From NCBI RefSeq assembly GCF_905147045.1, contig NC_065895.1:5771001-5835000 (forward strand): a DNA stretch of 64,000 nt, in the 5' to 3' direction. Made by a program: the position numbers and the translations under genes. How positions within the stretch are numbered: the stretch's first letter is position 1; each line of letters opens with the position of its first letter. Source of the stretch: Nymphalis io (lineage: Eukaryota; Arthropoda; Insecta; Lepidoptera; Nymphalidae). Positions 48,701 through 57,609 of the stretch are shown here, in pieces. The notes below the pieces were generated by a model. The model saw nothing but the letters and a program-made list of their open reading frames with translations, was not told where the DNA came from and searched no databases.

Positions 48701-50056
48701 GTAGGTTGATAAGTCACAAACGTACATTTACCGGCAAACTATTTATGTCCGTCCGCCATCTTGTTGTCGAATGACGAAATGGTAGTCTCATACCTACGAC
48801 GCTCATTATAATAGACCGAGAACGGTACGCCATAACAACCAATATAGGTGTAGTACATACATTGCGATAAATAATTAAGAAAATGTGGGTCGACTTCAAA
48901 TAATTGCAATTGTTAGTTACTCACATATAATGATGATGATGAGCGAATAATGGGCTTATTTGTTAAAAAGAGATCATTTGAATAACCCATAAAGCAAAAC
49001 AACGTATAAAACCAATGCCCTGGCGCGGCAAAATGACGCGTCAATAGGTCCACGGAGGGGAACAGAAGAGAAGTGCGGGAAGGGGGGACGGACGGAGGCG
49101 AGACACATAATGGAATTACATATCTACATCACTTACTTGCCCGAGACCACAATATATGTGTATAAACTATCTATATATATAGATATAATATAAGCGGTGC
49201 GACACAGCACAATGATCTGCCGTGGCGTGTAAGCGCAACAGCGGGTCAGGTAATTAAGTTAACCGAAGCCGCCGTATTATCAGAAATCATGTGATTTCAA
49301 AATAAGATATCACCAACAATAAAACCAATTTTACACCTACTATTGGTTCATAGACGAAAGATTAACACAAATGATTATAGGAAATAATTAATAAATATTA
49401 CGGCCGTTACATCGTAAGTAAAAGAATTAAATAAAGAAGTAATAACAAAATGAACGGATATTTAATGACATCATATCGAATATAAGTTGTTCGGGCCTGT
49501 TTCTTTCCATAATTGTAGCGATGCGGCCATTTTCTTTTGTACACGTAAGCGTGAGCTTGTGTGCTGACGTAGCCCAGTGATACATAGCAACGTCTCCGCG
49601 TTACCGATAAACTGAACTAACAACCTAACTGAGCCACACAGAAATCCGAGAGTCGAGAGAACAAAAGAATCGTCATAAAAACATCATTGTAACTGTGTTC
49701 GAAGGCTAATAGTAAATGCAATGATATAAATATTAATTATCTACCTGTACATCTAAAGTTTCCGTTTTATCTTGTAATTGATAGATTGCGGTAATTAAAA
49801 GAGAAAACGATACTGACAAAATATTTTAAAATTAAATACAAACTTAATAATTAGTAAATATAAATATAGAAATAGGCTAAAAGCTACCTAAGGTTTTTGT
49901 GTTATTTAACTGAAGAAAAGGTTGAAGTCTTATTATTATCAAAAATTGTAAAATAAAAGTTTTTGGAAAAAAATGGATGCTGACCTTGGCGCCCAGAAAG
50001 CGAGCTTCCAGCAACTCCTGCTTGCGAGGGTCCAGCGCCGCCTGGAAATGCTCCAT
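34815..50056 (-). CDS. TLK: Tousled-like serine/threonine kinase (TLK), 14 coding exons, complete
   Basis: Nuclear serine/threonine kinase that in animals phosphorylates the histone chaperone ASF1 and supports replication-coupled chromatin assembly (family knowledge). Exons, in transcript order: 50056-49985, 40495-40405, 39889-39737, 39474-39314, 38578-38489, 38187-38047, 37964-37759, 37641-37395, 37229-37078, 36608-36465, 36237-36090, 35973-35723, 35519-35300, 35030-34815. All introns are GT-AG and all phases match. The sum is 2292 bases, 763 residues, the usual TLK length. The order seen is an N-terminal DPRKQELLEARF block, a basic RKRKRK stretch near residues 100-105, coiled-coil-prone segments around 190-440, and a kinase domain at about 439-715 with glycine loop GKGGFSEV (446-453), Lys468, HYDLKPGN (Asp569) and DFG (590-592). 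The tail is Ala/Gly-rich. The start ATG has an AAGATGG context. The final exon call is firm; an additional upstream coding exon is not excluded. Confidence 0.93.
35300..35519 (-). CDS. TLK: TLK exon, residues 619-692, APE-equivalent and C-lobe
   Basis: Acceptor TTTTCAAG before 35519, donor GTGAGT after 35300. It encodes YLPPECFVVGK, where PPE is the APE equivalent, then KVDVWSVGVIFYQCLYGKKPF and GHNQSQATILEENTILKATE, matching human TLK almost residue for residue. Confidence 0.95.
35723..35973 (-). CDS. TLK: TLK exon, residues 536-618, catalytic loop and DFG
   Basis: Acceptor TTATTTTAG before 35973, donor GTAAGT after 35723. It contains HYDLKPGN (catalytic Asp569, Asn574), ITDFGLSK (Asp590) and the activation segment up to TSQGAGTYW. 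All residues needed for catalysis are present. Confidence 0.95.
36090..36237 (-). CDS. TLK: TLK exon, residues 486-535, alpha-C Glu and hinge
   Basis: Acceptor TTCATTTCAG before 36237, donor GTAATT after 36090. It encodes HALREYNIHKALDHPRIVKL, containing the alpha-C REY Glu, then YDVFEIDGNSFCTVLEYC and GHDLDFYLKQ, the hinge and start of the C-lobe as in human TLK (FCTVLEYCEGNDLDFYLKQ). Confidence 0.94.
36465..36608 (-). CDS. TLK: TLK exon, residues 438-485, kinase glycine loop and Lys
   Basis: Acceptor TATTTCCAG before 36608, donor GTGAGT after 36465. It encodes RYLLLMLLGKGGFSEVHKAFDL and REQRYTACKVHQLNKDWKED in order. GKGGFSEV is the ATP-binding loop. Lys468 in TACKVH is the expected ATP-contacting lysine, with Cys at the position usually Val. 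Confidence 0.94.
36629..36963 (-). mobile_element. Interspersed repeat (family C) in a TLK intron, sharing its 3' end with family B
   Basis: The plus strand begins with (TTA)n and a T tract, then CCACCTGATGGTAAGTGG, identical to the hairpin segment near the 3' end of family B, followed by an unrelated GC-richer body (GGAACCCGGGTTGTAAGAGG, GGAATTCCATATTTTGG, GAACCAGCTCGCGTGG). In minus orientation it ends in an (AAT)n tail. It lies between TLK exons 37078 and 36608. Confidence 0.6.
37078..37229 (-). CDS. TLK: TLK exon, residues 388-437, HIRELKRI motif
   Basis: Acceptor ATTCTTTGTAG before 37229, donor GTAAGG after 37078. It encodes LRQSALKKED...LERERNLHIRELKRIHNEDQ...HPVLSD, the TLK signature immediately N-terminal to the kinase domain. 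152 bases, ending in a split Arg codon. Confidence 0.92.
37395..37641 (-). CDS. TLK: TLK exon, residues 305-387, second coiled coil and basic linker
   Basis: Acceptor CTTTTAAAG before 37641, donor GTCAGT after 37395. It encodes RRQEEITAEKEEIDRQKKLL, a strong coiled coil, then a basic KKRPSNNEGGGGRGKR segment, a Pro/Gln linker and TWQEYYEADEILK, which matches human LAEYHEQEEIFK. Residue numbers follow from summed exon lengths. Confidence 0.9.
37759..37964 (-). CDS. TLK: TLK exon, residues 237-304, conserved WTDGYAFQ block
   Basis: Acceptor AAATTTCAG before 37964. It encodes KKLLNEKS..., MQNRLRLGQFVTQRVGATF and WTDGYAFQELT, nearly identical in order to human TLK (RLRLGHFTTVRHGASF...WTDGYAFQNL). 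The donor GTTGGT is the weakest of the gene, but the split Arg codon and frame with the next exon fit. Confidence 0.9.
38047..38187 (-). CDS. TLK: TLK exon, residues 190-236, first coiled coil
   Basis: Acceptor TTTGGTACAG before 38187, donor GTATGG after 38047. 141 bases, phase 0/0. It encodes IQTELTCQRIQELETQ...NRIEELTRSNEELKHQ, a heptad-like pattern matching the human TLK DLTIEKISALENSKNSDLE...DLLRANCDLRRQI coiled coil used in dimerisation. Confidence 0.87.
38215..38433 (-). mobile_element. Non-autonomous Helitron in a TLK intron
   Basis: Minus-strand 5' end TCTATACTATATTAAG at 38433 and 3' end GTGAAACCGC...GCTACTAG at 38215, flanked by A and T as expected for insertion between A and T. 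The internal segments (GGTTTCACCGCGTTAAACGC and CCTATGGGTCATAG on the plus strand) are shared with the element near 28625. It lies between the TLK exons at 38187 and 38489 and touches neither splice site. Confidence 0.6.
38489..38578 (-). CDS. TLK: TLK exon, residues 160-189
   Basis: Acceptor TTATTTTGTAG before 38578 and donor GTAGGT after 38489. The 90 bases are phase 0 at both ends, so the exon could be skipped without a frameshift. The content is Ser/Pro/Gln-rich (YPPSPSSLLPSGADFL...) and poorly conserved, consistent with a disordered linker. Confidence 0.82.
38868..39050 (-). mobile_element. Family D SINE with tRNA-like head, internally deleted, in a TLK intron
   Basis: The minus strand starts CTCGTTGGTCTAGTGGCTAG (A box), followed by AGGTCCTGGGTGAAAATC (degenerate B box), TTGGGCCAATATAAAG, and ends with the GGAATAGAGTGCACCTGTG tail shared with 26572-26860. 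The central GTTGGAAGTGC...GCGCCCGAA part is deleted. Confidence 0.6.
39314..39474 (-). CDS. TLK: TLK exon, residues 106-159, Gly run and (I/R)EYF motif
   Basis: Acceptor TGTTTTCCCAG before 39474, donor GTAACA after 39314. It encodes EEGV, a run of eight Gly, then KNIREYFSKHPSSSPVRH, corresponding to the human TLK KISDYFE... segment rich in Ser-Pro. The Ser-Pro pairs are possible phosphosites (inference). Confidence 0.87.
39737..39889 (-). CDS. TLK: TLK exon, residues 55-105, with basic nuclear-localisation-like stretch
   Basis: Acceptor ATCCTTTCAG before 39889, donor GTGTGG after 39737. The exon contains the SDKEV...TPEK block that aligns with the human TLK SDKE(V/S)ETPEK region, followed by a Pro/Ala/Ser-rich linker and PERKRKRK, a likely monopartite nuclear localisation signal at residues 98-105. 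153 bases, entering with two bases of a split Gly codon and leaving after one. Confidence 0.88.
40092..40155 (-). CDS. Candidate alternative first exon of TLK (MHDYKSGTNV...)
   Basis: Between the exons at 40405 and 39889, a minus-strand ATG (40155-40153, ACA before it) opens 21 codons ending SLSK plus one base, followed by a consensus donor GTGAGT at 40091. Phase 1 fits exactly the acceptor at 39889, giving an Arg codon and continuing SSHSDKEVD. The product would be a 730-residue isoform with a different N-terminus. A perfect CRE palindrome TGACGTCA lies at 40235-40242, about 80 bases upstream. Open frame, donor and phase are seen; use as a first exon is inferred. Confidence 0.6.
40235..40242. 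promoter_or_regulatory. Perfect CRE (TGACGTCA) upstream of alternative TLK first exon
   Basis: Palindromic cAMP-response element about 80 bases 5' (on the minus strand) of the ATG at 40155. CREs are typically promoter-proximal, which fits a TSS between 40156 and 40230. No TATA box was found in the right position. Confidence 0.5.
40405..40495 (-). CDS. TLK: TLK exon, residues 25-54 (M-SAGSQIQ...)
   Basis: Acceptor TTTCTTTACAG before 40495 and donor GTAAAG after 40405. The 91 bases start in phase 0 with ATG and end one base into a Gly codon. The polar, Gln/Asn-rich content (MSAGSQIQMAP..., HNQDSNMSTG) is typical of the low-conservation N-terminal region of TLKs. The in-frame ATG at the first codon means a promoter in the upstream intron could use it as a start. 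Confidence 0.82.
40680..40830 (-). promoter_or_regulatory. GC-rich segment with YY1/Pho-type motif, possible internal TLK promoter
   Basis: A CpG-rich block (CGTCGGCTCGCGAC, CATCCGCGGGGAGCG, GACGGGCGAGGCGCCATTTT) lies just upstream of the TLK exon at 40495 on the minus strand. GGCGCCATTTTAC reads GTAAAATGGCGCC on the minus strand, a YY1/Pho-like motif often at start sites. A matching splice donor was not identified. Confidence 0.3.
41341..41367. repeat. Palindrome GTAGGTACGTAC/GTACGTACCTAC
   Basis: Twelve-base perfect arms around TAT, inside the large TLK intron. Flanking GTACCTACC-like repeats suggest local tandem GTAC expansion. Confidence 0.8.
42271..42455 (+). mobile_element. Degenerate family A-type SINE, plus orientation, in the large TLK intron
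   Basis: GTGGGTTCAAAACGGGGCAAGCACC (split here as a B box plus body start), GGCGGTGAAAGAAAACATCG and TGAGGAAACCT follow the family order in plus orientation. The A box is not visible. Divergent. Confidence 0.55.
44725..44990. promoter_or_regulatory. GC-rich block in the large TLK intron
   Basis: Contains CGTGTGCATAAACTGCG, CTTCCGGTGCGG and GAGGTGAGAGCGGGCGAGGG. A plus-strand donor-like GAG/GTGAGA near 44914 is visible. The 63-codon frame at 44727 has no motif. Function unassigned. Confidence 0.2.
45310..45395. repeat. (TA)n microsatellite, about 86 bp
   Basis: Uninterrupted AT dinucleotide run; its other half is at 45687-45716 beyond a family B insertion. Confidence 0.95.
45396..45686 (-). 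mobile_element. Family B element inserted in a (TA)n tract
   Basis: Almost identical to the copy at 31003-31308 (one difference seen in the TTAGACATTRGCATTG segment). It is flanked on both sides by TA microsatellite, which masks any target duplication. Confidence 0.78.
45687..45716. repeat. (TA)n microsatellite, right part
   Basis: 30 bp of AT dinucleotides directly after the family B element. Confidence 0.9.
46067..46371 (+). mobile_element. Family B element, plus orientation
   Basis: Starts TTTTACTGGTGGTAGAGC and ends CCTATTCTATA followed by an A run. Same length and order as the other copies, with several substitutions and a small duplication (AATTAAATTAC), so it is older. It lies 380 bp from the oppositely oriented copy at 45396. 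Confidence 0.75.
46865..47060. promoter_or_regulatory. CpG-rich block in the large TLK intron
   Basis: Very GC-rich (CCGGCCGGTGCGGCGCAG, GACCGCCCGCCCGCC, CGCAGCGCGCG) and CpG-dense, suggesting an unmethylated regulatory region or alternative promoter. No usable donor toward the exon at 40495 was recognised. The frames at 46864-47073 and 47079-47426 are probably chance. Confidence 0.28.
47690..47810. promoter_or_regulatory. Second CpG-rich block in the large TLK intron
   Basis: ACGCGGGGCGCGGTGCAG, GACCCCGCGGCCCCGAGCC and a plus-strand frame without motifs (47629-47967). Less than 1 kb from the candidate cassette exon at 48321. Confidence 0.22.
48321..48374 (-). CDS. Candidate 54-base TLK cassette exon (or recursive-splicing exon)
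   Basis: Read on the minus strand, an acceptor TGCTTGCAG precedes 48374 and a strong donor ACG/GTGAGT follows 48321. The 54 bases are open and phase 0 at both ends, matching the phase-0 junction between the flanking TLK exons (49985 and 40495). Inclusion would add 18 residues (VSAGAILVETQRVTEFRT) and give 781 residues. The exon itself begins GTGAGC, so the acceptor is immediately followed by a second donor-like site, the arrangement of a recursive splice site. The polypyrimidine tract is poor. No homology to the human TLK N-terminus was recognised. Confidence 0.4.
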
Positions 50057-50070
50057 CTTGACGCCAGCGC
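49985..50070 (-). CDS. TLK: TLK exon with start codon (coding 50056-49985)
   Basis: The acceptor is TTGTTGTTAG before 50070, followed by 14 bases of leader and ATG at 50056-50054 in a strong context (A at -3, G at +4). It encodes 24 residues with the conserved TLK N-terminal LDPRKQELLEARF motif. The donor GTCAGC follows AAG at 49985 (phase 0). Because the exon has a good acceptor, at least one non-coding exon must lie upstream at higher coordinates. The frame is open through the 14-base leader, so translation could in principle begin in an upstream exon. Confidence 0.85.
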
Positions 50071-50717
50071 CTAACAACAACACACCATGAGTACACATTA
50101 ATAGGCGCTGGATAATGTGTTCGAGAAATTTTCTTCGTCCAATAAAAAATATTTTTTTATTAAAAAAAAAATTCTAGACTTTTTGAGATATTTTGTATAT
50201 ATTAATCGTCGTGATATGTATAAAGTTTTACTTTAAATAACAATGATATTAAATGAAATATATTTTATATCCATTTTCTTATTGACGTATAGATTATATA
50301 TATAGAGGTATACTATTAAAGATGAAAAGATTGAACAAATTACCACACACAAACCACATAGGACCACCGCCAGTGTTGCTACCATAAACAAATTATTTAT
50401 TAAATTCTCACTTTCATTTCAATTTCTTACAATCGATTGAAAGTGTAGGATAATTCAACAGACGTCGATTAAGAGCTATTATGTGTCCATATGTATTTTA
50501 GTTGAGAGAACAATATATATAGAACGACCGCTACACAAATGTTTATTTAATCATACTCTCAGAAATAATTACTATAGAAATACAGGTATTACATATTTAA
50601 TAATCTATAAAATGGATTCAATTGTAACAATCAATATGATAATTCAATTAACTTTTTGAATGTAATATAGAATTAATATTATAATATTCTTTCAAGTTCT
50701 TGAATCTGATAATAAAT

Positions 50718-50786
50718 ACAGTAACAGCCTACGAATGTCCTACTGCTGGGCTAACGCCTCCTCTCCCTTTTTGAGGAGAAGGTTAA
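50718..50786 (-). mobile_element. Family A SINE, tail fragment
   Basis: TACAGTAACAGCC, GAATGTCCTACTGCTGGGC and TTTTTGAGGAGAAGG match family A; the rest is absent. It abuts a family B copy that begins at 50803. Confidence 0.65.
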
Positions 50787-50802
50787 GGTCGATAATAAAT
50801 AG

Positions 50803-51104
50803 ATTTTACTGGTGGTAGGGCTTTGTGCAAGCTCGTCTGGGTAGGTACCACCCACTCATCAGATATTCTACCGCAAAACAGCAATACTTGATATTGTTGT
50901 GTTCCGGTTTGAAGGGTGAGTGAGCCAGTGTAATTACAGGCACAAGGGACATAAAATCTTAGTTCCCAAGGTTGGTGGCGCATTGGATATGTAAGCGATG
51001 GTTGACATTTCTTACAATGCCAATGTCTAAGAGCGTTGGTGACCACTTACCATCAGGTGGCCCATATGCTCGTCCGCCTTCCTTTTCTATAAAAAAAAAA
51101 AAAA
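50803..51104 (+). mobile_element. Family B element, plus orientation
   Basis: Starts ATTTTACTGGTGGTAGGG and ends CCTTTTCTATA plus a 14-base A run. Nearly identical to the complement of the copies at 31003 and 45396, so it is recent. Confidence 0.78.
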
Positions 51105-53277
51105 GATAAACAACAATTATTATAAATACCTCAGGCATGTCATATATATATTCATTTTGAAGTATCAAAAATCAATCACTGTCGATCATTTGGGCTATGA
51201 AGTTAGGTAAAAAAACTTGTTTATATAATAATTAAATATACATTTAATTTAAAGTATACAGGCGAAGAGTGTTCAAATAATATATACTATTGAATAAATA
51301 TTTTCCAATTGCTTAGGTAAATGTATCATAATAAATGTTGTTAAAAATATCCATATCACGCTAATTCACTACAATATACACACATATAAATTATTTTCAT
51401 ACAATTATTTAAAATTACGAGTTAAATAGTGTGCCAATTATACACAATATATATAATTTGTAAGAATCTGATTTGTATCACGATTTTTTTTTTGTTATGA
51501 AATGCTCATTTGTAAGTAAGCTGATATTCCATTTCTCGTATGTTTTATTCGAAAGGATTGAAAACACCCAAAATATTTGTTTAATTAAACGATCAAACAA
51601 TTTACTAAGATGGTTTAACAGGTTTCAATTTCGTAAATTTGAGTTTTTAGCATCGTTAATAGAACACAATAAATTAATTTGCAAATTAAATGCTTTGCAC
51701 TCGTATCATTTTAAAAACTTTTAGTAGAAAATGGTTGCACACTAATATTCTCAAATCAAATCAAGTTAAGAATCGTTTCCAATATAAAGACAATATTTGC
51801 GTATTGATAGTTCAAATTCTACAACAGTTTAATTAAATTTATGAAGACACGGCAATTGCAAGTGAGCGAGTCGACATAAAATATATGTATTTAGAAAATT
51901 ATTAAATTATTATTGTTTCATATAAAAATATATATTTATTTGAAATCTACCAGAAAGCTTTTTAACAGGTTTGTTATGATGTAAAAAATACTAGTGTATT
52001 AAAAAACGTTTATGCGACATTCCTTAACAATTTTTATGAACTGATAATTGTATTTTTATAATTATTTTCTTAGCTCCTGTCATAAAGACATTGGACCGCG
52101 AAAGAATTAGTTATCATGGCTAGTCAAGAAAGACAGTTACTAAGTTTATAAGTGGTCCTCCGTCCTCGTATTGATATTACGTCGCAATTTATAGAAAAAA
52201 AGGTTTATTTTTATTATAATATTTTATTTATATACGAGTCTACGTTTGGATTCTAAAATGTAGTTTAATGAAAGCATTTAATTAGGCATATAAACACAAT
52301 TAATTGGATGTTTATGACCATCATGTACGTTCATAAAAATAAAATATTTTTCAAAAATCTACTAAAAAATGAAAAAATAATAATAATATAAATTTACATA
52401 TTAAATAATTCACTAAAATATTAAAAAATAGACTAAATTTGTATTATTTAGACTTTTAGACTATTTATCTGACTTTCCTGAAGGCCCTGCAGTCCAGTCC
52501 AAATATGGATAACATAGGCTCTGTGTCCAGTAACAAAGAACCCTCGTCATGCATTATATTTGCATTTTATGTTTTTAAAATGTCCTATTAATCATTTAAA
52601 AATCTAAACTGTTATTATATTCCAGCTCTGAATTATGATAGTAAACAGTTTTCAACGAATTCTAATAATAGTGTATTATAATAGTCTGAAGAAATTACCT
52701 CTTAGATATAATTTTTTGTTTAGTAAGTATTGATTTTGATATTAGAAAATCCGAATACTAAACATGTTAACTAAGGTAGTAAAATGGTATTTCATATTAA
52801 CCTTGTATCATTTTTTGAAAAACAAGTTAATAATAATATATGCAATACATATAAGAAACTATAATATATTTTTTATAAGTAATTAATTTTTTTTTGAGTT
52901 TTAAGTGCAAATAAATAAAAGATTGATTTTGGTAATAACTATTAAAATTATGTATCTTTTTTACTGTTTTTGAGAATTTATATAAAAATATAAAAAATAT
53001 GTGGCTTAAGTTAAGCTCGTCGATGAAAAAAAATAGTTTTAAGTGACTTTGTATATGTGAGAAAATTACTGGAATCAAGACGGACGGATAAGACGTCACG
53101 CAAGATTTCGATACGAATATTCTTATATAACAACTGTGTTTATAAAAAAGAATCAGTAAAATAGCATGAGGGGAGGGGAGGACGGGGTTTTGGCGCAGTA
53201 TCTGGAGCAGACAGTGAGTTGGGAGAAGTTAGGCACCGTTATTTATATAGGTATGTATGTATGTTCAATGTACATAT

Positions 53278-53412
53278 TGATCGCCTCCCCGGGCCACTCG
53301 CCACTATGATCTCACCTCCATCCTCTGTGACTCCCTCCCCCGTCGCACCGCCTACCGCATAGCCTGTAAAGCCTACAACGAACTGACTGTCGAACATGGC
53401 CAACTTGACGAA
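53278..53412 (+). other. Unidentified GC-rich open stretch, possible coding fragment
   Basis: One plus frame reads YDLTSILCDSLPRRTAYR then IACKAYNELTVEHGQLDE and a stop at about 53414, with abrupt GC-rich borders at 53278 and 53412. The residue mix is protein-like, but no ATG, acceptor or family could be recognised. It could be a retroelement or processed-pseudogene fragment. Confidence 0.25.
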
Positions 53413-54092
53413 TGATTAAATATTCTTAAGTTACCTCAAATTTAAAAAACTAAACTGGACCTTTAATAACCATGTTTCAGTTTATATTTTATTATGTGGC
53501 TTTTTCTAGTTGCATAACTATTAAATAAATGGAATGAGATTTAATTTAACAAGTTTATTTTTTATTGATTACTTTCAAGTAGGTAGCTGTAGGTAGCAAA
53601 GCTGAAGCAGTAAAAGTCCTTACACAAAAAATTACTTCGCCAATTTCTTTCCGATGTTTTGAAAGTTATGGTTTCAGTTTATATAAAGCCTTTTGAAACA
53701 TTGTACTTTTTTGTTTGACTTGAAATATAATCAAGACTTTAATATAACAGGTAATCTAGTTGACCACACACCTCTGATCAAATGTTAAAAAAACATTTAC
53801 TTAGTTGTATGTGGAACGTGCTCCTTGCACCTTGCGAGTAATGTACATATGCATAGGTAGGAATTTTAAAATATTTAAAGACTAAGGTCAAAGCGTTTGT
53901 ACACTTTGGAAATACGTAAAGCAGAATTGTCAATCTTAAAGTATGTAATGGTATAGAAATAAGTGTACCGATATTGTTTATGTATAAAATCGTCACTCAA
54001 CAATTCAATCTTGCCATGCAACGTGCGTTATAGGCATTTGTTATTAAGTACATAACGGAACCAATGTTAGTATGTTATTAAATACTAGACGT

Positions 54093-54343
54093 TACCTAGA
54101 TGGCCCAGTGGATTACGAATTCAAATCTTGACTTTTGACTCTTGCGTGAAATCTTTGTGACTTGTATTTATAATATATCTTGCCCAGCGGTGAAAGAAAA
54201 ACCCATAAAAGAATCCTGTATCATGTCAAATGTAATTCTATCAATCCGCAAACTAGCAGATGGATGGAATAAGCTCTGAACTTCGATCAAATCCCGACGG
54301 GAGAGAGACCTTTATTTTGCAATGGGACAGTTAAGACTTGTTA
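54093..54343 (+). mobile_element. Degenerate family A-type SINE, plus orientation
   Basis: The head CTAGATGGCCCAGTGG preserves an A box. GCGGTGAAAGAAAAAC, ATGGATGGAATAAGCTCTG and GGGAGAGAGACC...CAATGGGACAGTTAAG follow in family order. Diverged enough to be old. Confidence 0.6.
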
Positions 54344-56639
54344 CTTTAAACGTTTCATACGTTACATACGATTCTCTCGAAATAATTATGAATAAGTTTT
54401 GTTGATACAGTAACAAGCATCGAACACACATAAACTTAGTATTTATAAGAAGGAAGATTACTATTTTTTATAGCTTAAATTTATCTTTATAATAAATAAA
54501 TAAATTAAAATTTATCTTCAACAAAATTAAAGTACTTGAGTACGATTTGTTTAGTTTCAAACATTTATTCTATAGAATTACGGCTTTACTATTATAATAA
54601 ATGTATAACGAGTGACCAGTTACATAACAACTGATTTCTTTCTTTCTGTCATCAGAAGTTTGACATTCGAAGGAGTAGAGCTAACACAACTCGTGCCATA
54701 GGTCTCATACGAGCCAACAAAAATACTGTCGAATCCCTGCGCCGAAGGAATGGAATATAAAATTAATGGGAAATAAGCAAGCCAATGATGGTGGAAACAT
54801 TAGAAGAACGATACTAACGCTATAAGGTCTAAGTAAACGAAATGTAATGTGTATTTTGTTATTGTATGTTATATTTAAGTTTAAACGTCCATAATATAAA
54901 ACGTTTTTTAAGATTTACTTAGTTTGTTTCAGTGCTATATGTAATTAATTATTATATACATGTATTAAAATAAAATAGTAATCGTTTCATTTGAAATTTA
55001 CTAATAAATTTTAATGTCTCATGTAAAACTTTAAGCAGAATTTTACTTCCATAATTTACAATAAAAGCGACATATTAACAAGCTGTTTAATAACAATAGT
55101 AATTTAGCCTGAAATTAGATCGATAAGAAGTCATTTTTAAGTGAAAGGGATTGGGAGTATTCTATTTCAAGGTTACAATAACCTTTAACGTTTTATATTT
55201 TTTTAACCTTTTACCATTTAATATAAAGATTTTACAGAACTGTAAATGTTAAGTACATTGATACTCTCTCTATTGAAATAAATAAATAAAAATAAAACTA
55301 TTTTATAGATTATACGTATGACTTATGTGGAAAATATTCCTTTACGTACTATTTTCAAAGATAAAGTTTTATTATTACCAGTATAAATGACAATTTTCTA
55401 CAAATTTAGGTTACTGGTGAAGATAACAAGAAGCACGATTGAAACCTTGAAGGGCTTGAATCTTGATACGTGCGATTTTCGCATATGAGAAAATATTTAA
55501 CCGGTTTTGATGATATTCACTTGGGCACAAGGAGTAAATAAATACGTGAAAACCTGTTCACGAAAGATGTAAAAATTTCGTTTTCACATCGTACACGAAA
55601 AGCTTTTTCGTTTCTTTAATTGTAATAAAAATCTATTTTTTTTTTAATGTAACTTGCGATGATTACCGCGAGAGATTAGGGAGTAAATGTCATAAGCATT
55701 GACGTGTTACACAGAACCGTTGTATTCATTTTAAAGTAATAATATTGGCATTAAATAAAAAAATATATTTAATATTAACAACCTAAAACAATTTAAGTCT
55801 GGTATTCATTAAGTACCGAATTTAAGAAAAAAAAAATATGATGAGTCTTGTGACCTTGAAAATAACTTCTTTTTACCTACATACTTTTTTTTTTTGTTTT
55901 AAGTACATTTTGCAATATTGCGATTATATAATAGATACAAAATAAAATTATAATAATCAATGTCTAAACATCTTTGTAAGAAGTATTTTAATGACAGATG
56001 AAGATACCACTGACACTATTGCATAACTCTCGCCTTTTTATGTCAGTAATGAAAACAAAACGTACTAAATAAATAATGTTATTACGTAGATACTAAATAG
56101 TTAGCTCTGCCAACAGATTATTTTATATTTTAATAAATATTTAAACAACTTAAACATTTGAACAAATTACTAAATAAGAACAACAATAATATAATTTTAA
56201 TTTTCATTTACTGTTTAATTTTCTCCAAATTTTTAAGCCATATGCTTATTTAATGTTAATTTTTATGACAATTTGACGTTTTAACCTTACTTTTAAAAAA
56301 TAGGTATGAAGGTATTTAATTATTATCAATTATTCAAGAACTCGGTAATTAATGTCTTGATTATATTCTCAGATTTACACGATAATTATTTTACGAAGTG
56401 TTATAGAATAGACCAAAACAAGTAATATTTATTTAAGTATTAGCAAATACATCTTTACAGTCGTTATGTGCATTATGATCTTTAATATGTAAAACAACAA
56501 TATCAGAAACAGAATCTTTACGTAGACGTGCGCTTAACAAACGAATGATTGGCAGAAAATAGTGGCTGACAATTATGCTGTGTGTACAAAGTTACAAATA
56601 AATTCACCGCGTGAGCGATATGAGTGAGAAGCGAGCAGC

Positions 56640-57320
56640 TGTTATTGTATACGGACAGTCGTGAGTCGTCGAGAGTTAAGCGAGTGAGTGCAGAGCACTG
56701 GCGGCCGTCACCGCAGATAGTAGACACCCACCCTTGCAGCGGGAGTTGCGCCGGCCGCGCTCGTTCGGACGATCGCTCATCGCAAACGACTCCTTGAAAT
56801 GCATCTTCCAACTCCGCTCCGTACCCCATTCACATTCACGTTTATCATCAGCACACAATCCGAACACTAAAACCGACTACCGTCGCACACTATTAGTTTC
56901 GTCTACTGTTAAGAGAAGCGCTTTGCGCTATATTACCGAATTAGATATATAATAGGGACCGATGTAGACGAGGTAACGAAACGCAAGTTTCATTAGGCGC
57001 GAACCTATACGACAATCGGCCCCGGGCGTGGACTGGCTCGTGATGCGAACGGCCGTCGCCGTCGCCTCTACCGCGAGACCGGACCTCGCGTCTCGGGGTG
57101 AGGATGCGGGAATCGGCTTCGGCGCAATACCCGTCACGAAAATAATAGGAACAGTGAGTGCACCTCAGAGGCGCGACGCGACGCGGTCGGTGCGAGCGAG
57201 ACGCGGATAAACACCAGACTGTTTACTTACGGTGTTCGAGAGCGGGGCGCCGGGGCGCGGTGCGGGGGCGATTGCCTGCAATCCGCGCGGTGCAATTACG
57301 GGCTCGTACTCCACAATTTT
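56640..57320 (-). promoter_or_regulatory. CpG-rich region, candidate main TLK promoter and first non-coding exon
   Basis: The longest GC/CpG-rich stretch in the right third. On the minus strand a consensus donor CACC/GTAAGT occurs at 57231/57230, preceded by very GC-rich sequence to about 57320, as expected for a 5' UTR exon that could splice to the acceptor at 50070 (7.2 kb intron). A plus-strand donor-like ACA/GTGAGT at about 57152 is an alternative. Not proven for either strand. Confidence 0.33.
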
Positions 57321-57609
57321 ATCCTAACATGGGCTCATATAAATATTTCAAGTAAAAGTAAAAAAAGCTATATACCAATGATTTCATAGTTACGGAAATT
57401 GCGAAATGAACCCTACTTTACCATTTATAAGATATTCTTAAAAGTACGAGTATAATAATATATAATAAGAAGGAACCCGTTTTTTAATAATCGTGAGAGA
57501 TTTAGTTACAGAAAATTCACCCTTTATTTGTTATGTTAGAAATACAAATGGCTGGTGGAGTTTTAACAGTAGGTGTAATGGTTTAGTGGTAAGCAGTTAA
57601 ACGATCAAT

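Larger units (their letters stand above)
40496..49984 (-). other. Large TLK intron (about 9.5 kb)
   Basis: Separates the start-codon exon from the second coding exon. Carries the candidate cassette exon (48321), CpG blocks (40680, 44725, 46865, 47690), family B elements (45396, 46067), a family A relic (42271) and the TA microsatellite. GC-rich patches at 41190-41310 and 49020-49110 are unassigned. Confidence 0.75.

Noticed and set aside
57575..57600. tRNA-like A box (AATGGTTTAGTGGTAAGC)
   Set aside because: No B box or acceptor stem pairing downstream; at most a SINE scrap.
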